Origin: Cycas panzhihuaensis
Lineage: Eukaryota > Cycadophyta
Direction: 5' to 3'
NCBI GenBank assembly: GCA_023213395.1
Contig: CM041465.1
Coordinates: 107,391,741 to 107,455,740 of the forward strand
Length of the DNA stretch: 64,000 bases
The notes beneath the pieces were generated by a model, which did no database searches, was not told the DNA's origin, and saw only the letters and a list, made by a program, of their open reading frames with translations. Position 1 is the stretch's first letter. Each line of letters opens with the position of its first letter. A program made the position numbers and the translations under genes. Below, piece after piece: positions 1 through 12,340 of the stretch.

Positions 1-1792
1 AAGGATTCCAAACCTACTATTCCACAACTATTTGGCAGATTTCTCAGCCTTCTTTCAGTAGCTCTTGACTAAGGCAAAAGCCTCCTCTCTCTTCCTCAGG
101 TATTCATTAGTTTAAGTTGCTTTTCTGTCCAATTTATGCCCTATTTTGCATGTCATTTCTAGCTTTCCTTGCTTTGATCTTTAAGGGTTGTTCTTGCCTT
201 ATTTTGGGCTGCCCTTTTTCTACCATTAGAGCCTCGTTTCCTGCATTTCTTGCTTAAGACAATGGCAAAGAGGGGTTACATAGGATTTGGGTGAGAGCTG
301 GGTGGATTCCGCACCACCTTCCACGCTCCTCAATAGGCTCTTTGCCTCCCAAACCTTCCCTTTTGCCCCGTGCTAGTCTTGGCAATTAAACAAGGGTTTG
401 TTAGGCTATTTTCAGTCATTGTAATCGGCACTATCACGTGTTGCAGTGCTGGTTTAGAGACTTGCACCTTGATCCGGGCAACTCACATAAGCCCCAACTA
501 CTTGTCCCTTGCCTAACTTCTTTCCTGGTAACCCGGTTTGCTCCTTATTGCACCTCGGCTTGTTGCAGATCCTCTTGGGTACCTTTTGACTCTTGTTGCC
601 TTTGTTTCTAGCCCTCTTGCATAGCCTTACCCTCGCTGCCTTGTGGCTTCTTGAGGGAGAATAGAGTTTGTTCCTTGTGGGAGGTGGGCCACTCTAAGGC
701 TTACCGGTTACTCTCCATCTATTTTGGTTGTTTTCCTCTATAGTAATCATCATAACATTGAAAACTAACGTGCATGTATTTAAGTTTATATTTGCTTATA
801 TGTACATGTATTATTAGGATCCTTTCATTATATGCTAGCACCCTTTCTTTGGAAAGGGGGATACTCCCATTCACTTGCAGGTACATGGAGGATGCAAAGG
901 ATCCGTTCCCTCTCCTCTTTTGCCAGTGAGTATTTCCATTTATGTTTTTACTTTGGTATTCATTTGTTGCTAATATTTTGTTCCTTTCTTGGTACTTTAG
1001 TACCGCTTCGGGGAAGGTAAGGAAGCCCCACACTCCAGTCTACCGCAACCCTTCACGTCTACCATGCCTTGTGGAGCAACTTCGAGTGCCTCGTGGGAAT
1101 GCTGTCACTTCACCACGCCTTTCTTCCAAGTACATACTCTTACTCTGCTCCCATCTCCCTTTTTCTTTTGCATTTTAGTGCAATAGTAATTAGCTCACCA
1201 GAAAGAGAAAGGGAAATTAACCTCTGTCTTGGTTCACATTTTGTTTACTTTACTTCTTGCATTATATTTGCCATAGGAAAAAGTCCTAGGAAGTCCTCCC
1301 CTTTCACCTTTTCCTCTTCTCTCTTGCAAACTTCCTCCTTGCTTCATCGACTTGCTTGCTTGGTTAGTTTGCTTACACATATCATAACCTCTTCTCTTTG
1401 GTTATCCCCTTTGTGTTCTCTCGATTTTCCACCTAGTCGAGTAACCGGGGAGATCCTATTCGTAGGCCATTCCCTTACCTACCCTTTTCTTGTTTCCCTT
1501 TGCTTTAGGGAAACCCTTGAGGGTTTTCTCCTTCCCCTTCCAGCCATCCAAGGGTGGGGGGATCCTTCCCTTAGGTTAACCCAGGCTAACCCTATGCCTC
1601 TTTTCCTCTTGTTTGAAGTAGGGAACCACTTCCAGGTAGCTAGAAGCCATTTGCAGGTCCTGAACTCGCGCTTCGGTGCACGGGTTGCCCTACGTGGTAT
1701 TTGCCCTACTTGTAGGTCTTTCCTTAATTGTGCCATCGACCACCTGTACCACTCCTACTTAGTTAGGTAGTTATCCCGTAGACATGCATCCA
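1..1792 (+). repeat. 5' LTR of Tat copy A (3' part only)
   Basis: This stretch is colinear with 14093-15895. It ends in CA at 1792, directly before TTGGTGACC, the same LTR/PBS junction as in copy C at 36808. ORFs within it (for example 1069-1770) have no recognisable protein similarity and are taken as chance frames in LTR DNA. Confidence 0.88.
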
Positions 1793-1793
1793 T

Positions 1794-1811
1794 TGGTGAC
1801 CATACTAGAGA
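1794..1811 (+). other. Primer binding site, Tat copy A
   Basis: The sequence begins TGGTGACCATACTAGAGA, one base after the LTR. It matches the same site in copy C (TGGTGACCATACTGGGGA at 36810), and the form resembles the TGGCGAC...GGGGA primer sites typical of Tat/Ogre elements. The exact tRNA cannot be named without a tRNA comparison. Confidence 0.7.
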
Positions 1812-2055
1812 CCTGTCAATAAGAGAGCTAGTTTTCACTCTTTTCCATTGGTGTTGCTACCTCTTTGTGGTTTTCTCCGACTTCGATCTCTTCATTGGGC
1901 AGCGTCTAACGCATGTGCCTTTATCGCCCTTTCCTTTTCCTGATGGTGTTGGTTGACCTTGCATGTGACGCTTCTCACATCACTTGCGCAGTCTACCTCC
2001 ATTGTTAGAAGACCCCAAGTATCGCCCTCTTCCTTTGTGAGATTCTAATTTGACT

Positions 2056-4270
2056 ATGGAGGGATACTCTTCCGATTGGGCCTACCACACCTCAACTTTG
2101 GAAACCCATGATTTCCCTTCTTCTATTCCGGAATCCACCCAAGAGGGTGATGATCCCATTTACTATCTGAGTGACCAACATCACCTGTTCGACATCCATC
2201 CCTCTACCCATGTGGTAGAAGGATCCTTTCCTCTTAAGATTTACCTCTCAGTTGGTGACTCTTATGAGGAACGTCCCAAGGGATCTACTTTGTTCGAGGT
2301 CCCAACTACCTCTTACGAGCATGTAGGTACCCCTCATGTCAATGTGGTTGAAGCCCTTAACGAGTGTCATCATGCCGCTCATTTCCAACCATGTCCTAGA
2401 TGGTTTGACGATGCTCTTCGTGGAGGAGCCTCTTCTTCTTTCGCTCCTCCCCCGCGTGCCTCATCCTCATCTACTCTTCCTGTAACAACCAATCCCTTCG
2501 TGCCTACGCATGTATCCTGCTCCTTTCCTATTCTTGTTGTGGAGGCACATGTTGCACCTTCTATTCCTTGCCAAGGTCTTAGTGTTTCAGGATCTTCCCG
2601 CAGTATGTCTTTCCCTCAGTTGAAGGTTAGCATACTCGTTCCTAGCCAAACTAATGTGCCATCCCCCAATGTGGTACATACCTTCCCTAGTAGGCCTGCT
2701 GGTCCTACTAACCCTCCAGCCATTAGTCATGTAGGACCCACTCCCACACACCCTCAAAATCAATCTGTTGATGTTTCCTTTTACATCCCTCCAGGGTATA
2801 TCTCTCAGCCTTGGGGGAAGGGTAGAGGAAGTCACCTCCCAGCTTATGGAGTGGATCCGCTACACCCATATGGGGTTGCTCCACCTATGGGTGGCCCATT
2901 TGGGCAAAACCCAGTTCCACATCTGCCTTTTCCGTCATCTAGCGTAGTCCCTTCTACCATGCCTTCAAAAGGGAACCCAACTCCCTTCCAAGGCTCTTAT
3001 CCTCAATCCCCCTTTCCATAAGGGGTGTTTTCTCAAGGAGGGATGGGTGTTCCACCCCCGTCCACTCCTTGTTCACTGCCTACTATGTCATTCGTTGACC
3101 CTATGGTCTAAGCAAGGGCATGCCCCTTCATGGACTATAGATTAACACCTTTATTCATTAAGGCATTAAGAACCAATCTACCACCTCATCCCCCTGAAGT
3201 TCCTAGATTTGATGAAACTTTATCACAAGACTCAATGGAGCATGTGTGTAGATTTTCTATGGCATGCATCGATTACTAGGGTTATGACCATATTCTAATG
3301 AAATTATTCCTATGATCCTTGTAGGGTGGCGCCCTTAAGTAGTTTTACCATCTCCCTGTCCACTCTATCTATTCATTCTAGTAATTGGTGGATGCATTCA
3401 TCAACTACTTTGATGTAGCCCATCCATTCGAGAGCAAAATGAAGTCACTCCTTTCACTCAAATAAGGTCACGATGAAATGAATCGTGACTTTGTGTAGCG
3501 ATTCCATGATTTGCTTCACTCCACTAAGGCAACATTACCCGAGGAGTTAAAGTGAGATCTCTTCGTTAATGCACTTCATCTTGAAGTACATGTGGAAGTC
3601 CTTAAAATGGGGGCAATCATATGTGATTTCATGATCATCAAGTGCTTGGCATTGGAGGCTATTGAGATCCAAGCCGGTTTAAAGAAACCTCTTAAGCCCT
3701 CACAGTGACGTGAGGCACCGCCTTCAACCAAAGATACCAAACCTTCGCAACCTGCCAGGTCTTCCTCTCACCCGACTCAGAGGACCTTAGACCCCTCACA
3801 TCTGCCATATGCTCATTCGAGCGTACGATGAAGGAGCTTAAACTCCAAGTCCCTTCATCCCTAACATCCAATAAACAAGTCCAACAAACAACTCAAGTTT
3901 CCCTCCCCAGGAATGGAAATGCCCAGTCCTCTCAAATGAGGAGGTTAGATCCCTTGCTTGAGAAGAAGTGGTACTCCATTCATGGGGAGTGCTTTCATGA
4001 TGACTCGCATTATAGGGCTTAGCATCCCAAGGATTCTCCTTACCGTGACTCTTCCCCCAAACAGGCCACAAGGCCTAATTTAGACCAACTAGTTTACAAG
4101 GATCCATTCCCTAAACATGGGGAACGTGATTGCAACACCCAATCCAAGAATAACTGGAACCGAAGAAGATCGCCTAATTCCCTTCCTTCCCGTGATAAAG
4201 GGAAGGGTGCCCGTGATTCATCCTCTTCCTCCCATTCCCCTAACCATCGTATCCCATCACCTTCACAGCC
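2056..4270 (+). pseudogene. Tat copy A gag (broken)
   Basis: Structural polyprotein that would form the virus-like particle. The conserved start ATG-GAG-GGA-TAC at 2056 corresponds to 37082 in copy C; an upstream in-frame TTG is not conserved as a start. The N-terminal 320 codons are proline/serine-rich. The reading frame stops at 3019 (TAA where copy C has CAA). The capsid-like core (about 3200-3700) is full of stops. Near 3900-4020 the CxxH...HxxxxC knuckle-like motif has lost cysteines: copy C reads WCSIHRECFHDDSRC and copy A reads WYSIHGECFHDDSHY. The frame shifts once between about 3020 and 3830. Not functional. Confidence 0.82.
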
Positions 4271-5960
4271 CAAGAATAAGGGGAAGAAGATGATACAGTT
4301 ACTTGAAGCTACTCCTTCTTATGCCCTTACGTGGCCTCAAGCTGCCAAGGAAGTAGCAGGTGCTTCTTCGTCTGCTCCTTCTAACCCGCTTCTAGAGAAC
4401 CCTCCTCCAAAAATCCCTCTCTTCCCTAAGGCCATTCCTGTGCACCCAGGCCATTATGATTTCTGAAGGGCACTTACCCAACCTACTGTGAAGGGTAAGC
4501 CCTTCTTCATCGTGGATGAGCTTCATACTATTGCTGCAAGAATGTCCTTGATGGATCTTTTGAGGAGTTGTCCTGAGCAATGGGCCCTCCTCCTGGAAGC
4601 TTTAGGATCAAATGACGTGCCTGTTCATGATTTGGGCATTACCTAAAGTCGTGAACTTGTCATTTTGTTTGATCCTAAGGACTTTCCTCCTACAGGTGAA
4701 AGGGAACATTAGTGGAACTTCCTATTCACTATCACTATCGATACACCTGATTGTACTCTTCGAAGGATGGTTGTTGACAATGGTTCTTCCGTGAATGCCA
4801 TACCCTTGCATGTCATGCAGGAGCTTGGTATTTTCACCTTGGAACCATTTCCATGGTGATGCCAAGGTTATGACAGTAGCTAGAAGACCCCTTTGGGATC
4901 TGTTGCGATTTCGCTCACCCTTGAGGACAAGACTGTTCTTGCTGATGTTATAGTCCTCGATGTTAACGTCAACTATAACATCCTTCTAGGTCATCCATGG
5001 CTCGACCAAATGAAGGCCGTGTGCTCGACTCTTTGGGGACAACTTAAATTCATCCATGATGGGCAAATGAGGGTGATTCCCGGTGAATGTCCACTTACTA
5101 AACAAACTTGTTCTATTAATTTGGCAAACTGAGGTCCTTCTACGCATGCCTCGGCTTGCTTTATTGGTATACCTAATCCGTCTGAAGAAGATCCTACATC
5201 TTCTTCCCCTAGTCTTACGTGGTTCACCCCTATTGGCGTTAGGAGCTATGGGTACCTTACTTTGTTTAGTGATGATGAGTCGTATGATAAGGACGAGGAT
5301 TGTCTCCACCCCGTCTCTTTCCTCCACACTAGTAGGTCACACCTATCTCGTTCTAGATCTCCATCTAGAACCTCTTTCATTAGTGAGACTAGCCACTCCC
5401 ACATGTCACATGTCATCGCTCATATCAACTCATCCATCATCAATTCTTCTCCCTCATCACCTCTCACAGGTGATGGTTTCAAAGAACTGCCTTTTGCTCC
5501 TTCCGAGGAGCCTCCTTTTGACTCTCTCTTAGAGTCTTGTGAGGAAGACAGGTAACCCGATGACCATCATGGTCCCGTTACCTCTACCTCCTCTAGCACT
5601 ACATCTACTCAAAGTAAGGTCATCCATGGGGTGGATTACTTCGAGGATGATGAAGCCCTACATGAGCACCTAGCAGGCTTCACACCTAACTTGCCTTCTG
5701 GCCACCACAGGCTTGGTCACCAGAAGATCCTTGCTGTTGGATCCACACTTGCTAATTTGATCCTGTCTCCTATTCCACCCCCTCCTGTTGACCTTACCCC
5801 TCTCTACTTTAAAGAGGGTAATGCCATGCACATGGGAGCAACCTGAGACATAGTCTTGGCCCCCAGCAAGGTCATTAAGGTTGGGATGGAATGGTCTCCT
5901 AATGAAGTAAGGGAGTACTCCCTTTTGTTCCAAGAGTTTTGAGATGTTTTCGCGTAGGAT
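4271..5960 (+). pseudogene. Tat copy A aspartic protease and protease-RT linker (broken)
   Basis: Retropepsin-like region that would cleave the Gag-Pol polyprotein. The active-site motif VVDNGSS has its Asp codon at 4776. The second conserved block, ILLGHPWLD, is near 4980-5000. Like other Tat elements this copy reads D-N-G rather than D-T/S-G. A weakly conserved acidic, Ser/Pro-rich linker (about 5150-5950) separates protease from RT and has a counterpart in copy C at 40200-40980. Stops interrupt the frame, for example near 4857-4885 and at 5130 and 5553. Frame 0 is shared with the downstream pol. Confidence 0.78.
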
Positions 5961-5969
5961 TATGCTGAC

Positions 5970-7355
5970 ATGAAGGGAATTGATCCCTCCATTATCACCC
6001 ATAACCTCACCACCATTCCTGGCACCTACCCCGTGCACCAGAAGCAGTGTCCCCTTCACTCGAAGCTCTCAGCCGCCATCAAGATGGAGGTTGAGAAGCT
6101 TTTGGATGCTGGGTTTATCACTTCCATTGACTACCCTAAGTGGGTCTCCAATATTATCCTTGTTACTAAAAAGAATAGGGCAATTCATATATGTGTCGAT
6201 TTCTGCAACATTAATAATGCTTGTCCTAAGGACAACTTCCTGCTCCCCTTTATCAATCAAATTATTGATCGTACAGCTTCATTCAAAGTCATGTCCTTAA
6301 TGGACGGCTTCTCTGGCTACAACCAAATTTAAATTTCTCCTTAAGACCATCACAAGATGGCCTTCATTACACTATAGGGTACCTTTGCCTACAAGGCAAT
6401 GCCCTTTGGCCTTAAAAATGCAGGTGCTACTTACCAAAGAGCCATGCATTTCATCTTCCATGACCTCATCAACAACAAGTTGGAGGTCTTCATGGATGAT
6501 ATGATAGGCCTCTCTTATGTCAGGGCTAATCATCCCTCTGATTTGCAGGCCATCTTTTCATGATGTCTCAAGTATCATATCAGTCTAAATCCACTCAAGT
6601 GCATGCTTGCCATTACCTTGGGTAAACTCCTTGGGTTCCTTGTGTCCAAACAAGGAATTCAGATTGATCTTAACAAGGTCAGGGTAATCCTTGACATGCC
6701 GCCACCTAGAACCCAACGACAGATTAAGTCATTCCTAGGTAGGCTCGGTTTTCTCAAGAACTTCTTAGCAGACTTCGCTTTAAGCGCTAAACCCCTTATG
6801 AACCTATTGAAGAAAGGAGCTCCTTTTGCCTGGTCTAACAAAACCCAAAAGGCCTTCGAAGGACTCAAGGAAGCCCTTGCTTCTGCTCCTATGCTGGCAC
6901 CTACTCGATTTGATAGGCCCTTCATCCTGTACACCTCAGTGACTGACGAATCCTTGGGTGCTATGTTAGCTCAAGAGGATGACTCAGGAACCGAGAGAGC
7001 TATTTATTTCATCAGTCACACCCTCATGGCTACTGAACTTAATTATTCTCCTGCCAAGAAGAAGTGTCTCTTCTTAGTCCATGTGACCAAGAAGTTCAGA
7101 CACTACTTGCTTGACAATACCACCAAGGTGATCGTCCAATCTGATCCCTTGCGCTACTTGCTCACTCGTTCGGATTTGATGGGTAGGGTTGGTCATTGGA
7201 CCATCCTGCTCCAAGAATTTGACCTTCATATCGTTAACCGGAAATCAAATAAGGCAATGGTAGTAGCTGAGCAGCTCGCAGACGCCCCTATTCCTAACTC
7301 CTTTAGTGCTCCCGTCGATGATTCTCTCCTTGATGAGTCCATCTTGATGATTTAG
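5970..7355 (+). pseudogene. Tat copy A reverse transcriptase-RNase H (broken)
   Basis: Would copy the RNA genome into DNA and degrade the template. RT fingers/palm motifs are readable in one frame: SxDYPKWVSN near 6130, SLMDGFSGYNQI near 6300 and the catalytic FMDD with the two Asp codons at 6495-6500. The connection and gypsy-type RNase H follow (about 6600-7260), with DESLGAMLAQ, ATELNYSPAKK and the closing NRKSNKAMVVAEQLAD. In-frame stops at 6330, about 6342, about 6375 and 7353 break it. The frame is otherwise unshifted from 5970 to the end of integrase, so decay here is by point mutation. Confidence 0.88.
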
Positions 7356-8616
7356 GATGTCTCTCCTCATCCACTCATTGACAATGAGTGGTACAGTGAT
7401 ATAGTGTGGTATCTCACACAATAACAATACTACCCTGATGCTAGTAGTAAAGTTAGATCTCATATCCAGACTTCTTCTAGGCAATACTTCCTCGTGGATG
7501 AAGTATTATATAAGAGGTCCTTCAATGGGATCCTCCTCCGCTACATCACTGCCGATGAAGTTGACCAAATACTCTGTGAATGCCACCATGGTATTTGTGG
7601 GGGTCACTTTGGAGGCCAGTCTATGGCTCAGAGGATCCTTCGCATGGGTTATTTTTGGCCATCCCTTTTCAAGGATGCCCACGCCTTTGCTCTGAGATGT
7701 TAGTGATGTCAGGAATACGCCAACATCTCCCATGTGCCTTCCAAGGCCCTTCACCCTATTGTTTCTCCATGGCCTTTTGCTCAGTGGGGACTAGACCTCA
7801 TTGGGGCTATTTCTCCACCTTCGTCATCGCAACATAAGTTTATCTTGACTGCCATGAAATATTTCACCCAATAGCCAGAGGCCATCCCCTTGATCACCAC
7901 TCCTAGTAAAATGATAGCCACATTCATTTACCAGCACATCATTTTCCATTTCAGGATTCCAGACTTCCTAATTACCGATAATGGAATCTCCTTCTGTAAT
8001 AAGGAGATGGATGAGATTTGCAAGAAGTTCAAGATTTCTCATAAAACTTATTCTCCTTACTACCCTCAGGAAAATGGCTAAGTGGAGTGTTTCAATAAGA
8101 CTCTCGTCAGTATCCTAAAGAAAACCGTCGCTCAGTCCCAAAAGGACTGGCACCTTTAGCTGCCCTCCGCTTTATGGGCTTACCGCACCTCTATCTGTTT
8201 TGCCACGGGAATGACCTCGTTCTCCCTGGTCTACAGTACTGAGGTGGTACTCCTGCTAGAGGTGGAGATTCCTTCTTTACGAGTCTCCCTTCAAGGTCTC
8301 ATCGATGAAGAGTCAATTCGTGAGGCTCGCCTTCTAGACCTCGAGGCTTTAGATAAGATATTCTTAGTCGCTTATCAGGCTAACCTGGCATCCAAAGCTC
8401 ACTCACAAAGGATCTATGATAAACATCTTCGTTCCCGTCCTTTGTTTCCTGGGGACCATGTCCTCAAGCTTGAATATCTCCATGACCATTTGACCAAGTT
8501 CAAACCCCGATGGGCTCGAATCCCTCAGTAATGGTGCTTATAGGATAGCCACCCTAGAAGGGCTTGAATTTGAGAAAGCGGTTAATAGGAAATTCCTTAA
8601 GAAGTTTTATGCATGA
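7356..8616 (+). pseudogene. Tat copy A integrase (broken)
   Basis: Would insert the cDNA into the genome. The N-terminal zinc-binding block is seen at about 7575-7710 (HHGICGGHFGG; the second cysteine pair is hit by stops). The DDE core has Asp codons at 7794 (WGLDLIGA) and 7977 (ITDNG) and Glu at 8085, with the usual D-x35-E spacing. A TAA directly before the Glu motif replaces the Gln of NGQ. The C-terminal part ends in KKFYA followed by TGA at 8614-8616, the same end as copy C. Several CAG/CAA codons have become TAG/TAA. Confidence 0.87.
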
Positions 8617-9280
8617 TCTTTTAGCGATCCCTTCGCCACGCTCTGAAATGAGCCTAAACTACCATCTTAGGTTGTTCCCATTCTTCCCAACCACGGGTGG
8701 AATGGTAATTTAAGATGGCTTCTCCCTTTTCTTTCTGGTTCCTCCCACGGAACCCATGTTCCTGTGTCCTCTCGGGAACTTTTGTCTTCCTATTTGGGCA
8801 TCCCCTCCAATTAGGACGATGTCTTGGAGTCTCGTTACTCCCCTCTCTTGCCTGCTATTTCCTTCGCATATTCCACTATGCTCCTCCGTGGACGTGTATG
8901 CCACTCTATTTCTAACATCACACCTCTCTATCATTTCTACTTACGGTGGATGTATGTGCTCCTATTAGACATATAGCCATACAGGAAAGGAAATACATAT
9001 ATCATACAACAAAATATTTGCAACATACAAAATAAATATACGTGTTATCTATCACTCATGATATACATATCATCTCATGTCAAAATGGGGTTCCAATTAC
9101 CCCATATATATATATATCAAAATCATATGTTACATCATACATGTGGGAAGCTGGTGTCCTTACAGGGTGGGTATAATCATATGAGCCTATATATGACCCC
9201 CTGGAGGCCCGTGCTTTCCCCTGTTAAAATCATATACATATCTCCTACTCTACTGCTGCCCCGCTCCTTGGGTACCATCT
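8617..9280 (+). other. Non-coding spacer downstream of Tat copy A integrase
   Basis: Tail-to-tail spacer between the sense gag-pol and the antisense gene. It is colinear with 43628-44340 in copy C (TGAGCCTAAACTACC near the start, CCCTCCTGGAGG-like block near the end), which shows it belongs to the element. A short AT alternation lies near 9100-9118. I see no conserved protein frame. Confidence 0.6.
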
Positions 9281-9289
9281 CCTAGCTTG

Positions 9290-11813
9290 TGTGATCCCTC
9301 TCCTGGGGATCACATCCCTCTGAGGCTCCTCCTGGGCCTTCGCGAGCTCCCTGCCTCACTCCCCTTATTGCGTGGTCATCTCGGGGTCATCGCCACTATA
9401 TGGGTATACGTCTTACTCCTACTTGACCTTGACGCCACCTGATCTACTAGTTGATCGTATCTAGTCTGGATACGATCTCTCTCACCCTCCACTCCTCAGA
9501 GGTGCTCCTCCAGTACTGCTATCTAGACTGTACTCTCTGTATCTCTGCCTGCTCCTCTCTGAGCCTTTAGAGCTTGGACCCATCCGCATAACTCATCTCT
9601 CTCACTCTTCACCTCATCTAGCTCTCGCTGCATCTGTCCCCTGAATGTCATATGGTCTTGGGACTCTACAACCTAGATGTCTTTTGCCCTTGCCAATAGG
9701 TTGAATGCCTCCATGTGTGCACCTACTGATTTAGGCACATCCTCCACTTGGATGGGTAGTTGCCCCTCTGCATACACCTGAGGGAACATATCCCTCACCA
9801 TGGCCTCTACTAGTCTCTTGACCTCTATTATACCTGCCAATACAACATGCCATGTGTTAGTGAATATCCCACTGCATGCCATGATAAAATCAAATCAAAT
9901 ATCTATCAAGCTGTCAAATGACTAAAGAAATAGTTAGGCCTCACTTGCCATGGCCGCTGGCTCCTCTGCTCGCACGACATCCTCTCCTCCTGGCTCTCTG
10001 CCAGCTGCGGGTACCTCATCCTTAGGTACCTCCTCTGCCTGGGCCTCTCTCTTCACAGGGACCGGCTCAACTCTCACCTCTCCAGATCTCCTCATGATCT
10101 GTAGCCTACGGGCCCTAGTCACTAGTCCCCTGCTCTCCTCAGCCATCCCTGATGGGCCTGCCTCTTCTCCGGTAGTCCCAGATGGTCCATTGCTCCTCCC
10201 TGTCGTCCTAAAGGACACCTCCCCAGTCATGATGGGCCAGCCCCATCTCCTCCATCAGCACCATCATCTTCATCATCATCATGTAGGAGCGCCCCTGCTC
10301 TGCCTGCCTCATCATCACTGTATCGTCCTGTATGGATCTGCTACGTAGTCCATAAGGGTGAGGAGGTCCAATGACGTCGCCTTCATTGATCACCAGACGT
10401 GGGCCTGGTCCTCTGTCCCCCTCAGCCGAGTCTGCCATCTGTTGACCATTGGGGCCCACTCTGCTATGGGGTATAGTCCCCCCGCTGGTGCCACTACAAT
10501 AAAATGATCGAAGAACCAGCACTGCAGTAATGTACTGTATGATAGTCCTCTCTTTCCTGCTATCCTGATGGTATCTAGCTGGGCGACGAGGTTCACTGCT
10601 ATTATGGTAGCCTAGTCTATCCTCTCGCCAGCTTTGTAGCGGTGTACTGCATCCATCTAGCCACCTAGTATCTCTCTATAGTTCTGTTTCTGGGAAATCT
10701 GGAATAGAATGCACAGTATAATAAACTTCCTCACCTGAGGAATTCTTGACATCGCCATAGTTTGAAGAGGAACTCCTCTCCGCTCCCACCTATCAGCCCC
10801 TATGAAGAATAGGGCTACCTCTCTATGTGCTGCCTTAGTGCTAGGTAGTGCTCCCAGTGTCCTCAGCCTCCCAATCGCCGGTACTCCCAGTATCCACCGG
10901 ATATCCCTTGGCGTGACCATCACATCACCTACCTGAAGCAAGTGGAATACGTGCCTCCTCCTGACCTAATGGGAAACTATATCAACCAGTAATCTCTAAT
11001 CAGATGTGAACTGAGGTGTCTTTAAGGCCTTGTACAGGCCACACCTTCGTAGGATCTCCTTGTCCCCCTAGGACATCATCTCAATAAAGCTCAACATCAC
11101 CATACCTACATTCTCATAGTTATCCACCGTGATGATAGCCTGTCAATATCAAAAGCCAATCAAGGTCAGTCTTGTTAGTCAGCAATGCTCCTAGCTCTCT
11201 CTCAGCTCTCTCTGCTTTAGATTTGGGGCCTTGTGGCCCCTCATATTCTTTTTTCTGTTTTTCTGCCTTCGTACTGTGCTAAACTTAGCAGTACCGCTAA
11301 GTTTAGCCTGGGCCCTATGGTGATCAGGAGGCCCCACTGCAATGATCATGGCACTGCGATCTTTATCACGGTATGAATGGCACCCCCCCCAAAAGAGGGG
11401 ATTTCTACCCCAAAAACTCAAAAAAAATTCTACTAGTAGACCCCGTGGGACCCACCGGGACCAGGGCTCCCTAATGCCTAGGTCCTCGCCTCTTTCTGGG
11501 TCTAATTCAGACTCCGAGAGGCCTCCAGTTGCCCATAAGAGGCACAAAAACCACATTAAAATCTATAAAAATCAGTAAATTTGAAGCTCTAAAACGGTTT
11601 AGGTTTTGTGAGATCCACTCACTGGATCTGGTCTCGCTGTCGTCATCTCACCTCAATGATCTCGATGGCTGTCTCCCTGCTCTGATCTAATGGTCAGATC
11701 GTCCCCTGCGTGCCTCCAAAGTTGCGTGGCACTCTGCTGTATAAGGGAATGGCTCTGGTTTCTCACGAGAGCTGGTGAAAATGAATCCATTTTTCGTACG
11801 ATTTCCTTATATA
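9290..11813 (-). pseudogene. Antisense PMD gene of Tat copy A (spliced, with stops)
   Basis: Gene on the strand opposite to gag-pol. Exon 1 ends at 11623 before GTGAGT. Intron 1 runs 11622-11140 and ends in TTGACAG. Exon 2 (11139-9945) encodes a plant-mobile-domain (aminotransferase-like) region with HVFHLLQVGDVMVTPRDI and WILGVPA, then an acidic/proline-rich linker. Intron 2 is 9944-9834 (GTGAGG...GGCAG), phase 1. Exon 3 (9833 to about 9290) starts with EVKRLVEAMVRDMFP and continues as a charged tail with stops. A TATATAA-like box lies at 11807-11813 (- strand). PMD proteins occur in hosts (MAIN/MAIL1 type) and in transposons; the role in a retrotransposon is unknown. Start codon uncertain: the ATG at 11790 lies too close to the TATA box. 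Confidence 0.72.
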
Positions 11814-12340
11814 GGCGGGGACCCCGATGGGTATTTCCTTTGTTTTTGACCTCACAACAGTCGTTGGGACCATCCTGTTTCCCTGACAGCCTTTGCCTTC
11901 TGGCCCTGTTGCCCGTTGTGCTCCTTTGATGCCCTTTTTGCACTTTCTCATAGGTGCATTTATGGTGCCTCATTTTTGCACTTTTTCCTAGGGCCCCTTC
12001 TATCTCGTTTTACGTGCCGCTCCCGCGCATACCCAGGTTTATACTCATTTAGCTCATTTCGTTGTCCTGGACTCGTTTCTGCAGCCCTTTTTTACTCCTA
12101 GGGTCCCCAAAGGGAATGCTCCCTCATCCGGGGGCATGTTTTACTGCCTGAAGTGACCTTTTGGTGCTCTAGGACGTTTTTTCTCCACCCACTCTCAAGT
12201 AGTGGTCGGACTGCTTGCTCTTACCCCTGGGTAGCCTCATTGCTAGGTCCTCCTACCCTTCAGAGCCACCTTTTACTTGCCTTTCGAGTATCACTTTCAT
12301 TTCATCAGTGTTCATTTACTACTAAGACTTTGTGTCACCT

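Noticed and set aside
1069-1770. 233-codon ORF in the first kilobases
   Set aside because: It lies in the LTR, is broken in the matching 3' LTR copy and has no recognisable protein similarity.
10208-10522. ORFs overlapping the antisense gene of copy A on both strands
   Set aside because: They are alternative frames of the PMD linker exon, which is low-complexity; the conserved frame is the one shared with copies B and C.
11785-11793. ATG at 11790 as the start of the antisense protein
   Set aside because: It lies only about 17 bases from the TATA box, likely upstream of the transcription start, and is TTG in copy C.
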